64,000 bases of DNA. Source: Flavobacteriales bacterium. Lineage in GTDB: Bacteria; Bacteroidota; Bacteroidia; Flavobacteriales_D; Sanyastnellaceae. Location: NCBI GenBank assembly GCA_018402085.1, contig JAGYJM010000002.1:2991501-3055500 (forward strand). The letters run 5' to 3'. Positions 52,696 through 61,481 of this stretch are shown here, piece after piece (position 1 is the first letter of the stretch; every line of letters begins with the position of its first letter). Position numbers and translations under genes: made by a program. The notes beneath the pieces are model-generated. The model did no database searches and was not told the origin of the DNA. It saw nothing but the letters and a program-made list of their open reading frames with translations.

Positions 52696-54116
52696 TAGGC
52701 AAGTGATTTAAGATCTTCTAAAATCTCAGAAATTTTAGATTGATTGGTTTCTAACTTATTTATGATTGCCATTCTATCATAGACCACTTCTTCCACCACC
52801 TTATTTGGATTTTTAATATCCAAATCAAAGTTGCGTTCGATGATGGTATCCATTGAAATTTTCCAGCTTACTTCGCTTTCTTTACGGTCATTCCACCACG
52901 CTTTTAAGGGTTCAAATTCTTCAATACGAATAGGTTTCGTTTTGTTGTATGCTTTTTGTCCTTCTGGCAAAGTATGCTCATAATACCAAATGTCTCTGGT
53001 CTTTTTGCCTTTCTCAAAGAATATCAAATTGGTGTTTACAGTAGCATAAGGCGCAAAAACAGACTGTGGCAAGCGGACGATAGTATGCACATTACAATCT
53101 TCTAATAACTTTTGCCTTACCCTTGCTTTTACACCTTCACCTGTCAAACTCCCATCTGGCAAAACAATTCCAGCTCGTCCACCATCTTTGAGCATCTGAA
53201 TAAACAAAATAAGAAACAAGTCAGCACTTTCCTTGGTGCGATAATTCAATGGAAAATTGGTTTCCATGCCGTCACCCACTACGCCGCCAAAAGGCGGATT
53301 AGCAACTATAATGTCTACTCTGTCAGCCTGTCGAATGGAAGTTAACTCACGACTAAGCGCATCTGTGTTGACTATTTGAGGAACTTCAATATCGTGCGTA
53401 ATCAAGTTTACCACACTCAGCATAAAAGGCAAAGGCTTTAATTCTGTACCTGTGATGGTTTCTTGCAGCACTTTGCGGTCATCTATATTTTTAACTTGCT
53501 TCCGCACGTGCTCAATGGCGCAAACCAAAAAGCCTGCTGTTCCACAAGCAGGGTCAGCTATTTTTTCACCCAATTTTGGGTCAACCATGTCAATGATAAA
53601 CTGGGTAACTGCTCTGGGTGTGTAGAATTCGCCTGTGTCTTTTTTGGTAGCAAGCCCTTGTAAAATGTCTTCGTAGATCGCATTGAAAATATGATGCTCT
53701 TTGCTGCTATTAAAATCTATTTCATTGAGTTTGTTGATGGCTTGGCGAAACGTAGTACCGCTTTTCATGTAGTTGTTCGTACCGTCAAATATGTTACGGA
53801 TGATTACGCCCAAAGTGTCATCCAAACCAACGGTTAGGTTTTTGAGCTGAGGGAATAGTTTGTTGTTCACAAAATCAATGAGGGCATCACCCGTCATGCC
53901 TTCATCATCAGCCGCCCAATTTCTCCATTGCAATTCCGTTGGAATCGGTGATTTGTACTTTGGATTTAATAATTCTTTTTCTTGGTCTTTGTCATCAAAC
54001 AGTTTCAGGAAAATCATCCAACCCAATTGCTCAATGCGCTGTGCATCTCCGCTCAAACCAGGGTCTTTCCTGAAAATATCTCTTATTGATTTTATTACTC
54101 CGCCTATGTTGCTCAT
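52695..54116 (-). CDS. hsdM: Type I restriction-modification DNA methyltransferase subunit
   Basis: A 473-residue N6-adenine methyltransferase subunit. The N-terminal helical domain (RIEQLGWMIFLKLFDDKDQE) is followed by the SAM-binding motif I region (DPACGTAGFLVCAIEHV), the catalytic motif IV N-P-P-F in VDIIVANPPFGG, and FYTPRAVTQFIIDMVDP, a hallmark of HsdM. With HsdS it methylates adenines in the target site and protects host DNA. The hsdR stop is 4 bp upstream and hsdS overlaps by 1 bp. Confidence 0.96.
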   Translation of the reverse strand: MSNIGGVIKSIRDIFRKDPGLSGDAQRIEQLGWMIFLKLFDDKDQEKELLNPKYKSPIPTELQWRNWAADDEGMTGDALIDFVNNKLFPQLKNLTVGLDDTLGVIIRNIFDGTNNYMKSGTTFRQAINKLNEIDFNSSKEHHIFNAIYEDILQGLATKKDTGEFYTPRAVTQFIIDMVDPKLGEKIADPACGTAGFLVCAIEHVRKQVKNIDDRKVLQETITGTELKPLPFMLSVVNLITHDIEVPQIVNTDALSRELTSIRQADRVDIIVANPPFGGVVGDGMETNFPLNYRTKESADLFLILFIQMLKDGGRAGIVLPDGSLTGEGVKARVRQKLLEDCNVHTIVRLPQSVFAPYATVNTNLIFFEKGKKTRDIWYYEHTLPEGQKAYNKTKPIRIEEFEPLKAWWNDRKESEVSWKISMDTIIERNFDLDIKNPNKVVEEVVYDRMAIINKLETNQSKISEILEDLKSLA

Positions 54117-54120
54117 TCGT

Positions 54121-56523
54121 CTATGCTACTTTGTATAATTCGGTTTCTAATTCTTTTATTGCTTTCAAATACTTGGCTCTACTACCAAAAATGCCATTCA
54201 CAATTTCAATAGCCGAACCGAAATCGCTCAATGGTTTTACTTGAAGTACTTGCATGCTTTCCATGTTTTCTATTCCTTCATCAGCATACTTGTCCAACAA
54301 GGCTTCCAATACATTTCTGGCTTGGTCGCCATACTTAGTAAAGTAGTTGCGTTTCTTAACGTTGTTGGCTCTTTCTTTTCTTGTCAGCGGTGGTTGGTCA
54401 TAAGCTACATGACATATCAAATCAAACAAATCCACTTGCTTGTCCACTGCCTCATACAAGGCTTCTACTAAAATCCCTTGATCGGTTAATTCTGCGATAA
54501 TGGCTTCTTTTCGTTCGGTTGTATTCCATTTGTTTAGGAATTCATCCAACGAGGCAAATTGCCCTTTGATAATTTCTTTGGTGTGGTCTTTTAAACTTGT
54601 GGTGATAGGTTTACCGTGTTGGTCAAAATATAACTCACGACTTACCAAAACCGAAACATCCACACCATTGACATAAATCTTTTCTCTCGGTTGTGGTGGT
54701 ATTTCTCCTCCCTCGCCCTCTGGTGTTGGTGGCGTTCTAATTGGTGGGGGGTCAACAATTATTTCATCTCCTGTTTCTTCATCAATGATTGGCCCTTCAA
54801 TTTCTTCCTCTTCGTCTATAATATCGCCTAAGTCTGTTCCCTCGGTTACTGGCTTTATTCTGATTGGCTCGCCATCAAATGCAGGGTCGGCAAAATTGTC
54901 TGTAGCGTTTCTAAAGTCTAAAATGGTAAAATAGAGTTTGCCATATTCTTCATTGATTCGTGTACCTCTACCAATGATTTGCTTGAACTTAGTCATTGAA
55001 TTGATGTTGGCATCCAACACAATTACTTTACAAGTTTGTGCATCAACTCCAGTTGTCATCAATTCAGAGGTGGTTGCGATTACGGGATAACGTTCTTCAG
55101 GATTTATAAAATTGTCCAGTTCTCGTTTTCCTTCGTCATTGTCGCCAGTGATTTGCATGATGTATTTGTAATTGTCTGCAACCAAATCAGGATTGTGTTT
55201 GGCTAATGCAGTTCGCATCCGTTCTGCATGGTCAATGTCAACACAAAACACAATGGTTTTTGCAAATCGGTCATAACCCTTTAGGAACTCTGTAAGTTTT
55301 TTGGCTACTGTATCAGTTCGCTCTTCAATGACCAATTTACGGTCAAAATCTCTTCGATTGTAAATGCGGTCTTCTATTTCGATTCCGTCTTTGTCGGTTT
55401 TTCCCTGATCAGGTCGCCAACCTTCTGCGTCAACATTTAATCCAACTCGAACCACTCTGTATGGTGCAAGAAAACCATCATCAATACCTTGTTTTAAAGA
55501 ATACGTGTAAAGCGGATCACCGAAATATTCAGAGTTGCTTGCTTCATTGGTTTCTTTAGGCGTTGCTGTCAAACCAATGTGAGTAGCGTTGGAGAAGTAG
55601 TTTAAAATCTCACGCCAATTGCTATCTTCTTTTGCACTTCCTCTGTGGCACTCGTCAATTACAATAAGGTCGAAAAATTCTTTTGAAAACTGTTTGTAAA
55701 CATTGGCAGCTTCATCACTACCACTCAAACCTTGATATAGAGCCAAATATATTTCAAAACTCTTGTCGACTTGACGGTGTTTTACCACCGTCATTTTTTC
55801 TTTGAAATGTTTAAAGTCGCCTCTTCGTGTTTGGTCTATCAGTGCATTTCGGTCTGCGAGAAACAGGATTCGTTTTTTCGCTCCGCTTTTCCAAAGTCTG
55901 TGAATAATTTGAAAGGCAGTGTAGGTCTTTCCTGTTCCTGTCGCCATTACGAGCAGTATGCGATTTTGTCCGTTGGCAATAGCTTCAACGGTTCTGTTTA
56001 CTGCAATCTGTTGGTAGTATCTTGGTTTTCGATTTGTGCCGTCAAAGAAATATTCCTGTGAAGCAATCTTTTCTGCATCTGGAGATTCAATGCCTTTGTA
56101 CTTTTTATACTTCTCCCAAAGCTGTTCAGGAGTAGGAAAGTTTTCTAAATCAATTTCGGTTTCAATATTTCCGTCAACTGATGTTCTGTCGTGAAATAGA
56201 AAACCGTCTCCATTACTGCTGAATACACAAGGAATGTCCAATATTCGCGCATAGTCTAAACCTTGTTGAATTCCAGCTCTGACAGAATGATTGTTGTCTT
56301 TCGCTTCAATTATGGCTATTGGAATATTTGGCTTGTAATACAGAATGTAGTCAGCTCGTTTTCTTCCACCTCTTGCAGTAAATTTTCCTCTAACGTAAAT
56401 TTTACCATCAGTAAAAGATACTTCTTCCAATATCTGTAACTGCGTATCCCAACCTGCCTTTTGTAATGCAGGTGTGATATACTTGGTGCATATATCTCTT
56501 TCTGATAGTGTTTTCTTATTCAT
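54121..56523 (-). CDS. hsdR: Type I restriction endonuclease subunit R
   Basis: An 800-residue motor/nuclease subunit. The N-terminal nuclease domain (about 10-130) has Asp in RADYILYYKPN and E-x-K in AIIEAKDNN. Helicase motifs follow: Walker A VMATGTGKTYTAFQ, DECH in VIDECHRGSAKED, TATPKE, and motif VI in KQIIGRGTRI. It translocates DNA and cuts unmodified DNA at a distance. An unusual Pro/Glu-rich insertion (about 580-635; EEEEIEGPIIDEETGDEIIV) precedes the C-terminal domain. It overlaps the upstream controller gene by 8 bp. Confidence 0.96.
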   Translation of the reverse strand: MNKKTLSERDICTKYITPALQKAGWDTQLQILEEVSFTDGKIYVRGKFTARGGRKRADYILYYKPNIPIAIIEAKDNNHSVRAGIQQGLDYARILDIPCVFSSNGDGFLFHDRTSVDGNIETEIDLENFPTPEQLWEKYKKYKGIESPDAEKIASQEYFFDGTNRKPRYYQQIAVNRTVEAIANGQNRILLVMATGTGKTYTAFQIIHRLWKSGAKKRILFLADRNALIDQTRRGDFKHFKEKMTVVKHRQVDKSFEIYLALYQGLSGSDEAANVYKQFSKEFFDLIVIDECHRGSAKEDSNWREILNYFSNATHIGLTATPKETNEASNSEYFGDPLYTYSLKQGIDDGFLAPYRVVRVGLNVDAEGWRPDQGKTDKDGIEIEDRIYNRRDFDRKLVIEERTDTVAKKLTEFLKGYDRFAKTIVFCVDIDHAERMRTALAKHNPDLVADNYKYIMQITGDNDEGKRELDNFINPEERYPVIATTSELMTTGVDAQTCKVIVLDANINSMTKFKQIIGRGTRINEEYGKLYFTILDFRNATDNFADPAFDGEPIRIKPVTEGTDLGDIIDEEEEIEGPIIDEETGDEIIVDPPPIRTPPTPEGEGGEIPPQPREKIYVNGVDVSVLVSRELYFDQHGKPITTSLKDHTKEIIKGQFASLDEFLNKWNTTERKEAIIAELTDQGILVEALYEAVDKQVDLFDLICHVAYDQPPLTRKERANNVKKRNYFTKYGDQARNVLEALLDKYADEGIENMESMQVLQVKPLSDFGSAIEIVNGIFGSRAKYLKAIKELETELYKVA

Positions 56524-56710
56524 GCTCAGATTGAATTAATTCTTTGGGATCAACATCAAGAATTTTTGCAATTTCAAAAAGCACTTCCAATCTTGGTTGT
56601 TGTCTGTTCTGCACGTAGGAGTTCACCATGTTGTAACTCTTTCCCAGTTTTTCAGCCAACCAAGTCTGTTTAATCCCTTTGTCTGCAAGTACTTCCTTAA
56701 TTCGATTCAT
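56516..56710 (-). CDS. XRE-family controller protein of the restriction-modification operon
   Basis: A 64-residue Cro/CI helix-turn-helix protein read from ATG 56710 (MNRIKEVLADKGIKQTWLAE); the frame upstream is non-coding in character. The HTH is KQTWLAEKLGKSYNMVNSYV, and IAKILDVDPKELI closes the domain. Its stop overlaps hsdR by 8 bp, so it heads the operon. Small HTH proteins in this position commonly time restriction-modification expression; a perfect 8-bp inverted repeat 32 nt upstream is a candidate binding site. Confidence 0.85.
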   Translation of the reverse strand: MNRIKEVLADKGIKQTWLAEKLGKSYNMVNSYVQNRQQPRLEVLFEIAKILDVDPKELIQSEHE

Positions 56711-56741
56711 TGCTGTCAAATTATTCTGGTCTAAATTACAA

Positions 56742-56766
56742 TTATATCTCAAATAATAAGATATAA
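56742..56766. promoter_or_regulatory. Candidate operator for the controller protein
   Basis: TTATATCT-N9-AGATATAA, a perfect 8-bp inverted repeat 32-56 nt upstream of the controller start, within an AT-rich promoter region. Confidence 0.45.
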
Positions 56767-56802
56767 ACTGATAGTTATTATTGGTAGAGCGTGGGAGATT
56801 TG

Positions 56803-56871
56803 GCTCTTTTGCAAAGCTTGGGTTGTGGGTTGGCTTGTGCGGCTTTGCAAATGTGCCAAATGTGGGTTGGC
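56803..56871. repeat. Inner boundary stem-loop repeat, right copy
   Basis: GCTCTTTTGCAAAGC...GCTTTGCAAATGTGC, then TGTGGGTTGGC. Arms TTTGCAAAGC/GCTTTGCAAA pair perfectly. It has the same orientation as the left copy at 49430. Confidence 0.65.
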
Positions 56872-57034
56872 AGAGAAATTTTAAAAAATGCGAAGCGGGG
56901 GAAATAGAAATCTTGTCATTCTCAGTCGAATGATAAAAGCACGGTTCAGTTCGTTTGTCTGTCCAGTTGCTCCATATGTTTCTTATTTCAGTTTCACTTC
57001 TTTTCAATGTTCAGGTTCTCTTTTTTCGCATGAC

Positions 57035-57165
57035 GCACAACGGTCAAGTATAAGCGTAGTGCGGGATTAGAAGCACTTTGCTTTCGGTTTGGCGATATGT
57101 TTGTTAATGTTCAATTCGTTTAATTTTAGCACTTTCGCCCGCATTACGCTTATACAATGTTGGTG
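57035..57165. repeat. Outer boundary stem-loop repeat, right copy
   Basis: AACGGTC, then arms GTATAAGCGTAGTGCGGG and CCCGCATTACGCTTATAC (a single G.T wobble), centre ATATGTTTGTTAATGTTC, end ACAATGTTGG. The outer parts of the arms differ from the left copy at 49213 but pair equally well. I see no gene in 56711-57199. Confidence 0.7.
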
Positions 57166-57199
57166 GCTGGTTTTCTATTTACTTCATAACAATTATTGA

Positions 57200-58609
57200 C
57201 TATTTGGAAACTATAATTTTTTTATTTGAAACATTTCCATTGTGTTCGATTTGTAAAAAATATGTACCGTCTATTAAAGTCGAAACATCTAAAGTGTTAA
57301 ATGTATTCGAAGAAGATTTTTGAAACAAAATAGTTCTACCAAAAATGTCAATAATTCGTAATGTCGACTTGTCAAGTATATTTTCAATATTTAATATTCC
57401 ATTTGTTGGATTTGGAAAGACATTAAATTGAAAAGAAGAGTTTTCTATATCTGAAGTACTCAATGGTGTATCTCCAATCAAACGCATAATGCCAGTTGGA
57501 TTATAGTTGAAATAGCCTACAAAAGTGATGTTTCCATCTGCTTGAATGATAAGGTCTTTAATATCATTATTGACATATTTCTGCGGAAAAGCCGTGTCAA
57601 GCGAACCATCTGTATTGTATCGCTCTACAACAAAAGCTTCACTTGGCGTTCCAAAATTTACATTTGCAGCAAATATTTTTCCATCTGATTGAACATCTAA
57701 AGCGTAGTTTCTTAAATCTGTTGAATGTGTAATCTGAAAAGTTGCATCTAAACTTCCATCAGCATTCAACCTGTCCACACCAATTGCTAAACTATTTGTG
57801 TTTCCATAATTTCCTCCAATCATAATCTTTCCGTCAGGTAAAAGCTTCATAGTATATACTTGACCATAAAACCCATCCATAGCAGTTGAAAAATTAGCAC
57901 TTGCATCAAAAGAATTATCTATTGTTCCATCGCTGTTTAATCTTGTTATGAGCACACTTGTAGTTCCATTGTAACTACCATAGTGCCCTCCAATTAAAAT
58001 TTTACCATCGGGTTGCACTAACATTGTATTTATTCTTACACCTCCAAAACCTGTTCCTCCTGAAATTCCGGTTCCAGCATCAAACGAATTGTCAAGCGTG
58101 CCATCAGTATTTAACCTAATTAAATTACCTAATACAATTTTACCATCAGACTGAACATCAAAAGTTGATAATCCGGTAACGAAAGAGGGTACAGTAAAGC
58201 TTTGGTCAATAGTACCATCGGAATTTAGTCGAACTATTCCCGGTAGAGTCACATTGTTCGACTCTAAATTGTTGCCACACACCAAAATCTTGTCATCAGG
58301 CAAAACCTTAACATGCCTTACACTTGCACCCCAGCTATCGTCAAACGGACTGGTAAAGCTATTGTCTTCCGTACCATCTAAATTTAGCCTAGCAATATAA
58401 TATGTAGGGTTGCCATTAAAAGTTTCAAACTCCCCTCCAACCAATAGCTTTCCGTCAGGCTGTTGCACAATGGTTTCACATTTTCCTGTCCACTGGTCTG
58501 GACCGAAACCTGTTCCGAGATTAAAATTTGGGTCAATAGTGCCAATTTGCGCAATAGATGTCAGTGAAGTCATTATTGCAATTCCGAATATAAGTAATAG
58601 TTTTTTCAT
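57200..58609 (-). CDS. Secreted delta-60-repeat protein with T9SS sorting domain
   Basis: 469 residues. The signal peptide (MKKLLLIFGIAIMTSLTSIA) is followed by about seven delta-60 repeats (Q-P-D-G-K-I/L-L-V/I-G-G...R-L-N-S/T-D-G-T-x-D-N-S-F), a likely beta-propeller. A type A T9SS sorting domain (FNVFPNPTNGILNI ... DIFGRTILFQ ... IDGTYFLQIEHNG) ends in a basic tail, so it is exported to the surface. It is as AT-rich as the restriction operon and lies outside the right boundary repeat, so it was probably acquired too. No functional partner is visible. Confidence 0.88.
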   Translation of the reverse strand: MKKLLLIFGIAIMTSLTSIAQIGTIDPNFNLGTGFGPDQWTGKCETIVQQPDGKLLVGGEFETFNGNPTYYIARLNLDGTEDNSFTSPFDDSWGASVRHVKVLPDDKILVCGNNLESNNVTLPGIVRLNSDGTIDQSFTVPSFVTGLSTFDVQSDGKIVLGNLIRLNTDGTLDNSFDAGTGISGGTGFGGVRINTMLVQPDGKILIGGHYGSYNGTTSVLITRLNSDGTIDNSFDASANFSTAMDGFYGQVYTMKLLPDGKIMIGGNYGNTNSLAIGVDRLNADGSLDATFQITHSTDLRNYALDVQSDGKIFAANVNFGTPSEAFVVERYNTDGSLDTAFPQKYVNNDIKDLIIQADGNITFVGYFNYNPTGIMRLIGDTPLSTSDIENSSFQFNVFPNPTNGILNIENILDKSTLRIIDIFGRTILFQKSSSNTFNTLDVSTLIDGTYFLQIEHNGNVSNKKIIVSK

Positions 58610-58742
58610 TTCTCTTTGTTTGTATGTGTAAAAATATTATTAATCAACTCCGCTAGCAATACGTAATATGTCGTATTTTTCAGTAGCAGCGTTTTTTCAA
58701 CTTGCCACCAACTAGTTTATATGTACCACTCCCCTCATACAC

Positions 58743-58834
58743 CGAGTTGCACATATACCACCGCTACGGGCGTTATTGTGTAACTGAGTTGCACAATAAC
58801 GACCAATATGGCATGTATTGTGCAATTGCACAAT
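58743..58834. other. Palindromes and GTTGCACA repeats beside the recombinase remnant
   Basis: ATTGTGCAATTGCACAAT (58817-58834) is a perfect 18-bp palindrome. GAGTTGCACA occurs at about 58744 and 58785, and TTGCACAATAA twice. The sequence may be part of an attachment or regulatory site; nothing proves it. Confidence 0.35.
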
Positions 58835-58847
58835 AATGAGCGCTGGG

Positions 58848-59222
58848 CTATAATGTGTCATAAGGGCTGGTAATCGTTTCGAGTTTTTGTGAGCTGACGT
58901 GGGTGTACATCTTGATGGTTTTACTTGAGTTGTGCCCAAGGAGGTGCTGAATACAACGTAGATCAGCGCCTTTTTCGAGCAAATGTGTGGCATAGCAGTG
59001 TCTGAGAGTATGTAGAGTTACTTCTTTGGTAATGTTCGTCTTATCAATGGCATGTCGAAAAAAAATAGCTCGTACGCTCGAAGCCGAGTATTGCTCAACT
59101 GGCGTAGGGCTTTTAATGTAGTCGGTACACGACCGAAACGGCAAATCGTAGCCGAAAGCAATGGTCAGGTGTGAGCGGCTGTCAATCATTTCAAGAGAGA
59201 GCGCCACGGTTTTCTTTGGCAT
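58848..59222 (-). pseudogene. Tyrosine recombinase/integrase remnant
   Basis: 124 residues that match only the C-terminal catalytic part of a phage-type/Xer-like integrase: VTLHTLRHCYATHLLEKG (H-x-x-R-H box), IQHLLGHNSSKT (L-G-H) and the Tyr nucleophile in KTIKMYTHVS. The N-terminal core-binding domain and the first catalytic Arg are missing; the first ~45 residues are not clearly homologous. It is probably the relic of an element that brought in neighbouring DNA. The GC-balanced sequence resumes right after it. Confidence 0.75.
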
Positions 59223-59261
59223 GGCGTCACTATTTCCAGTCTAATTTAATAAAAGAATTCA

Positions 59262-59520
59262 GACGCATAAACCTATCGACTCATCGACAATTTCGGGAAA
59301 TCGGGAAACCGCCTAAACCAGCGCGTCCTATCTGTCGCAAGGCAGGTGCAGACGTGCAAAGCGCGTCCTTACGTAATTGAACGTCCACACAACGGTATCG
59401 CAATCCCGAGAACGGGATTGCTCTCAGATTATAAAGCAGTTTGTAGGGGCGCATTTAATGCGTCCAAAAATGAATAACCAATCCGCACTCCATCAACCTC
59501 TCAGGCCCGAATGCTCGGGG
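59262..59520. repeat. Composite repeat, inverted copy of the 41.3-kb module
   Basis: GACGCATAAACCTATCGACTC-type 8-mers and GGGAAATC/GGGAAACC come first. From 59400 it reads GCAATCCCGAGAACGGGATTG, CTCTCAGATTATAAAGCAG, GGCGCATTTAATGCGTCC and ATAACCAATCCGCA-CTCCATCAACCTCTCAG. This is the reverse complement of 41276-41378 with about 85% identity by eye. I see no gene in 59223-59594. Confidence 0.7.
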
Positions 59521-59594
59521 CGGAGAGGTTTTCGGGTCGTTTACGCGAGAAGCCAGGTCCCCGGTTGGCTATTTGGCGCCATTGAGCGCGTTCA

Positions 59595-60323
59595 TTATTT
59601 ACCGGTTCTCCAAACATGGTAAACATGCTCCGTACGGCCGATGTGGTATCCGCAGCTTTCATAGAGCTTGCAGGCCGCTTTATTGCGCTGCTGCGTGACC
59701 ACTTGCACGTGATCGTATCCATTAAGGGCAAACCATTTTTCAGCTTGCTGCATTAATCTGCGACCGAGCCCGCGTCCCCTGAAGTCATGATCAACAGCAA
59801 TGATGCCTATATCACCGCGTTTTGAATTCTCGCCGAGGGTTACAAATCCGGCTAGTTGGCCATTGACACGCACCACGAGTACCTTGAGAGCGATATCGCC
59901 GCTGAGTGATTTACGGATCCATGTCCGGTAGAGGGCTTCGAACCGGTGGTGCGGGATCTTCGGATCCATATGAAAGCGAGAGTAGACGCCGCTCTGAATG
60001 GCCAGGTCTTCGATTTTAGTTTGTTCCTCTTTATTGAGGGCTTGCACTTCTGAAACGTCGTCATCATCATCAAGTTCAACACTGGCAGACTTGGTAAACG
60101 TCACTTTAACGTCAGCCGGCAACCACTCGCAGGTGGCGAACCGGAGCGTCTCGGCCGACAACTTTGAGGATGAGATACAATAGGCGAGATCAAGGTCTGC
60201 GGCATGCAATTGTGCTTCGAGCGCCTGTATGTCAGCGCCGGTGTGAAGCTCAGCTGCGGCGCGGCCAATGCGTATTTCGAAGAATTTGGAGTCCCAGTCT
60301 AATAACCTGACTTCAACACTCAT
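59595..60323 (-). CDS. GNAT acyltransferase, RffC/WecD-like
   Basis: From ATG 60323 (MSVEVRLLDWDSKFFEIRIG) a 242-residue protein. The N-terminal ~110 residues resemble the RffC/WecD-specific region (DWDSxFF...). The C-terminal GNAT domain has the acetyl-CoA loop in DHDFRGRGLGRRLMQQAEKW and a late NKAACKLYESCGY motif. In the model pathway RffC N-acetylates dTDP-4-amino-4,6-dideoxygalactose. The RffA-like aminotransferase gene lies 9 bp upstream, which strongly supports that reading. The product would feed a surface glycan. Confidence 0.82.
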   Translation of the reverse strand: MSVEVRLLDWDSKFFEIRIGRAAAELHTGADIQALEAQLHAADLDLAYCISSSKLSAETLRFATCEWLPADVKVTFTKSASVELDDDDDVSEVQALNKEEQTKIEDLAIQSGVYSRFHMDPKIPHHRFEALYRTWIRKSLSGDIALKVLVVRVNGQLAGFVTLGENSKRGDIGIIAVDHDFRGRGLGRRLMQQAEKWFALNGYDHVQVVTQQRNKAACKLYESCGYHIGRTEHVYHVWRTGK

Positions 60324-60332
60324 CACCAGGGG

Positions 60333-60728
60333 TTATTGATAATGTGTACAGACGAGTTGAATGATTCTCTGCTGCTGCTCTTCAGTGATTCCGTAGTAAA
60401 GGGGTAAACGAAGAAGGGTGTCGGCATAGCGGTCACAGTTCGGCAGCTCACGGTTGTCATGGCGAGCGCTGTGGTACGGACTTGAGTGCAGGGGGAGGTA
60501 GTGGAATACCGCGAGAACGTTATTTTCTTTGAGGAATGTGATCAATTGATTGCGGTCTTCAAGCAGAGTCGCACAGAAGGTAAAACATGTGTGCGTTATT
60601 TGTGGCGTGCTCCGGAATGTTCGGTAATCGCTGCCGAAGGTGCTCCTGTTCGTTAAACGCATCATAGTAGCGCTGCCAGATCCTGATTCGCTCTGATTGA
60701 ATCTCTTCGAGGTTTTCAAGTTGCGCAA
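60333..60728 (-). pseudogene. RffA/WecE-like aminotransferase, C-terminal part (frameshifted)
   Basis: The useful part runs from about 60580 to the stop at 60333 (FCATLLEDRNQLITFLKENN ... FHYLPLHSSPYH ... DTLLRLPLYYGITEEQQ). This is the C-terminal small domain of DegT/DnrJ/EryC1 enzymes of the RffA type. Residues before it in this frame are out-of-frame reading of the N-terminal part. One extra base near 60560-60585 explains the break. Confidence 0.75.
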
Positions 60729-61461
60729 AGAGAAATGCCGAAATCACTTCGGAAGGCAGAAACGAAGACCCAATATCTACCCACGAATACTTATCAACCT
60801 CTCCCCGAAAGAAGGCAGAGCGATTGGTTCCTTTTTCCCAGATGATCTCAGCACGGCCAATGAGAGCATCGTCATTAATGACAAGCATACCACCTTCCCC
60901 GCTAATGATATTTTTGGTTTCGTGAAACGAAAAGGTTGAAAGGTGGCCGATGCCGCCGAGGGGCCGGCTTTTGTAGAAGCTCTCGATCGAGTGAGCGGCA
61001 TCTTCAATGACGAATAGGTTATGCGCCTCTGCCACCGACATGATGGCCTCCATGTCGCAAGCCACACCGGCATAGTGCACTACCACAATAGCCTTCGTCG
61101 CAGGAGTGATCAACTCCGTGAGCGCTGCTGCATCGATATTGGGGTTGCTGCTGTCACTATCTGCAAATACCAGTTTCGCACCACGCAGGGCGAAGGCATT
61201 GGCTGTAGAGACAAAGGTGTACGAGGGCAAAATCACCTCGTCACCGGGCTGGATGTTGATGAGCAATGCACACATCTCAAGGGCGTCTGTACATGAGGTG
61301 GTCAGGAGGCACTTCTTGAACCCATAGCGTTCTTCAAAATACGCGTGGCAAAGCTTGGTATACTTTCCATTTCCAGAAATTTTACCTGAATGCACCGCAT
61401 CGTAGATGTAGTGCGTTTCTTTTCCGGTCAGGTAAGGCTTATTGAAAGGTATCATCTCCAC
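60559..61461 (-). pseudogene. RffA/WecE-like dTDP-4-amino-4,6-dideoxygalactose transaminase, N-terminal part (frameshifted)
   Basis: 300 residues (start 61461 or 61455, MIPFNKPYLTGKETHYIYDA). This PLP-dependent DegT/DnrJ family enzyme transfers an amino group to dTDP-4-keto-6-deoxyglucose. Visible are TTSCTDALEMCALLINIQPG, DEVILPSYTFVSTANAFALRG, the PLP-Lys in FSFHETKNIISGEGGML and VIEDAAHSIESFY. The frame ends NNAHMFYLLCDSA, where the family continues into the domain encoded by the other frame. It sits between the GT2 and RffC-like genes, all same-strand with gaps of 9-20 bp. Confidence 0.85.
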
Positions 61462-61481
61462 GGGTGAGGTGTTTTAATCTT

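Noticed and set aside
49213-57165. Classical integron attC sites
   Set aside because: The stem-loops are attC-like in shape, but the expected RYYYAAC and GTTRRRY core sites are not found at their ends and no intI gene is present. I keep only the structural resemblance.
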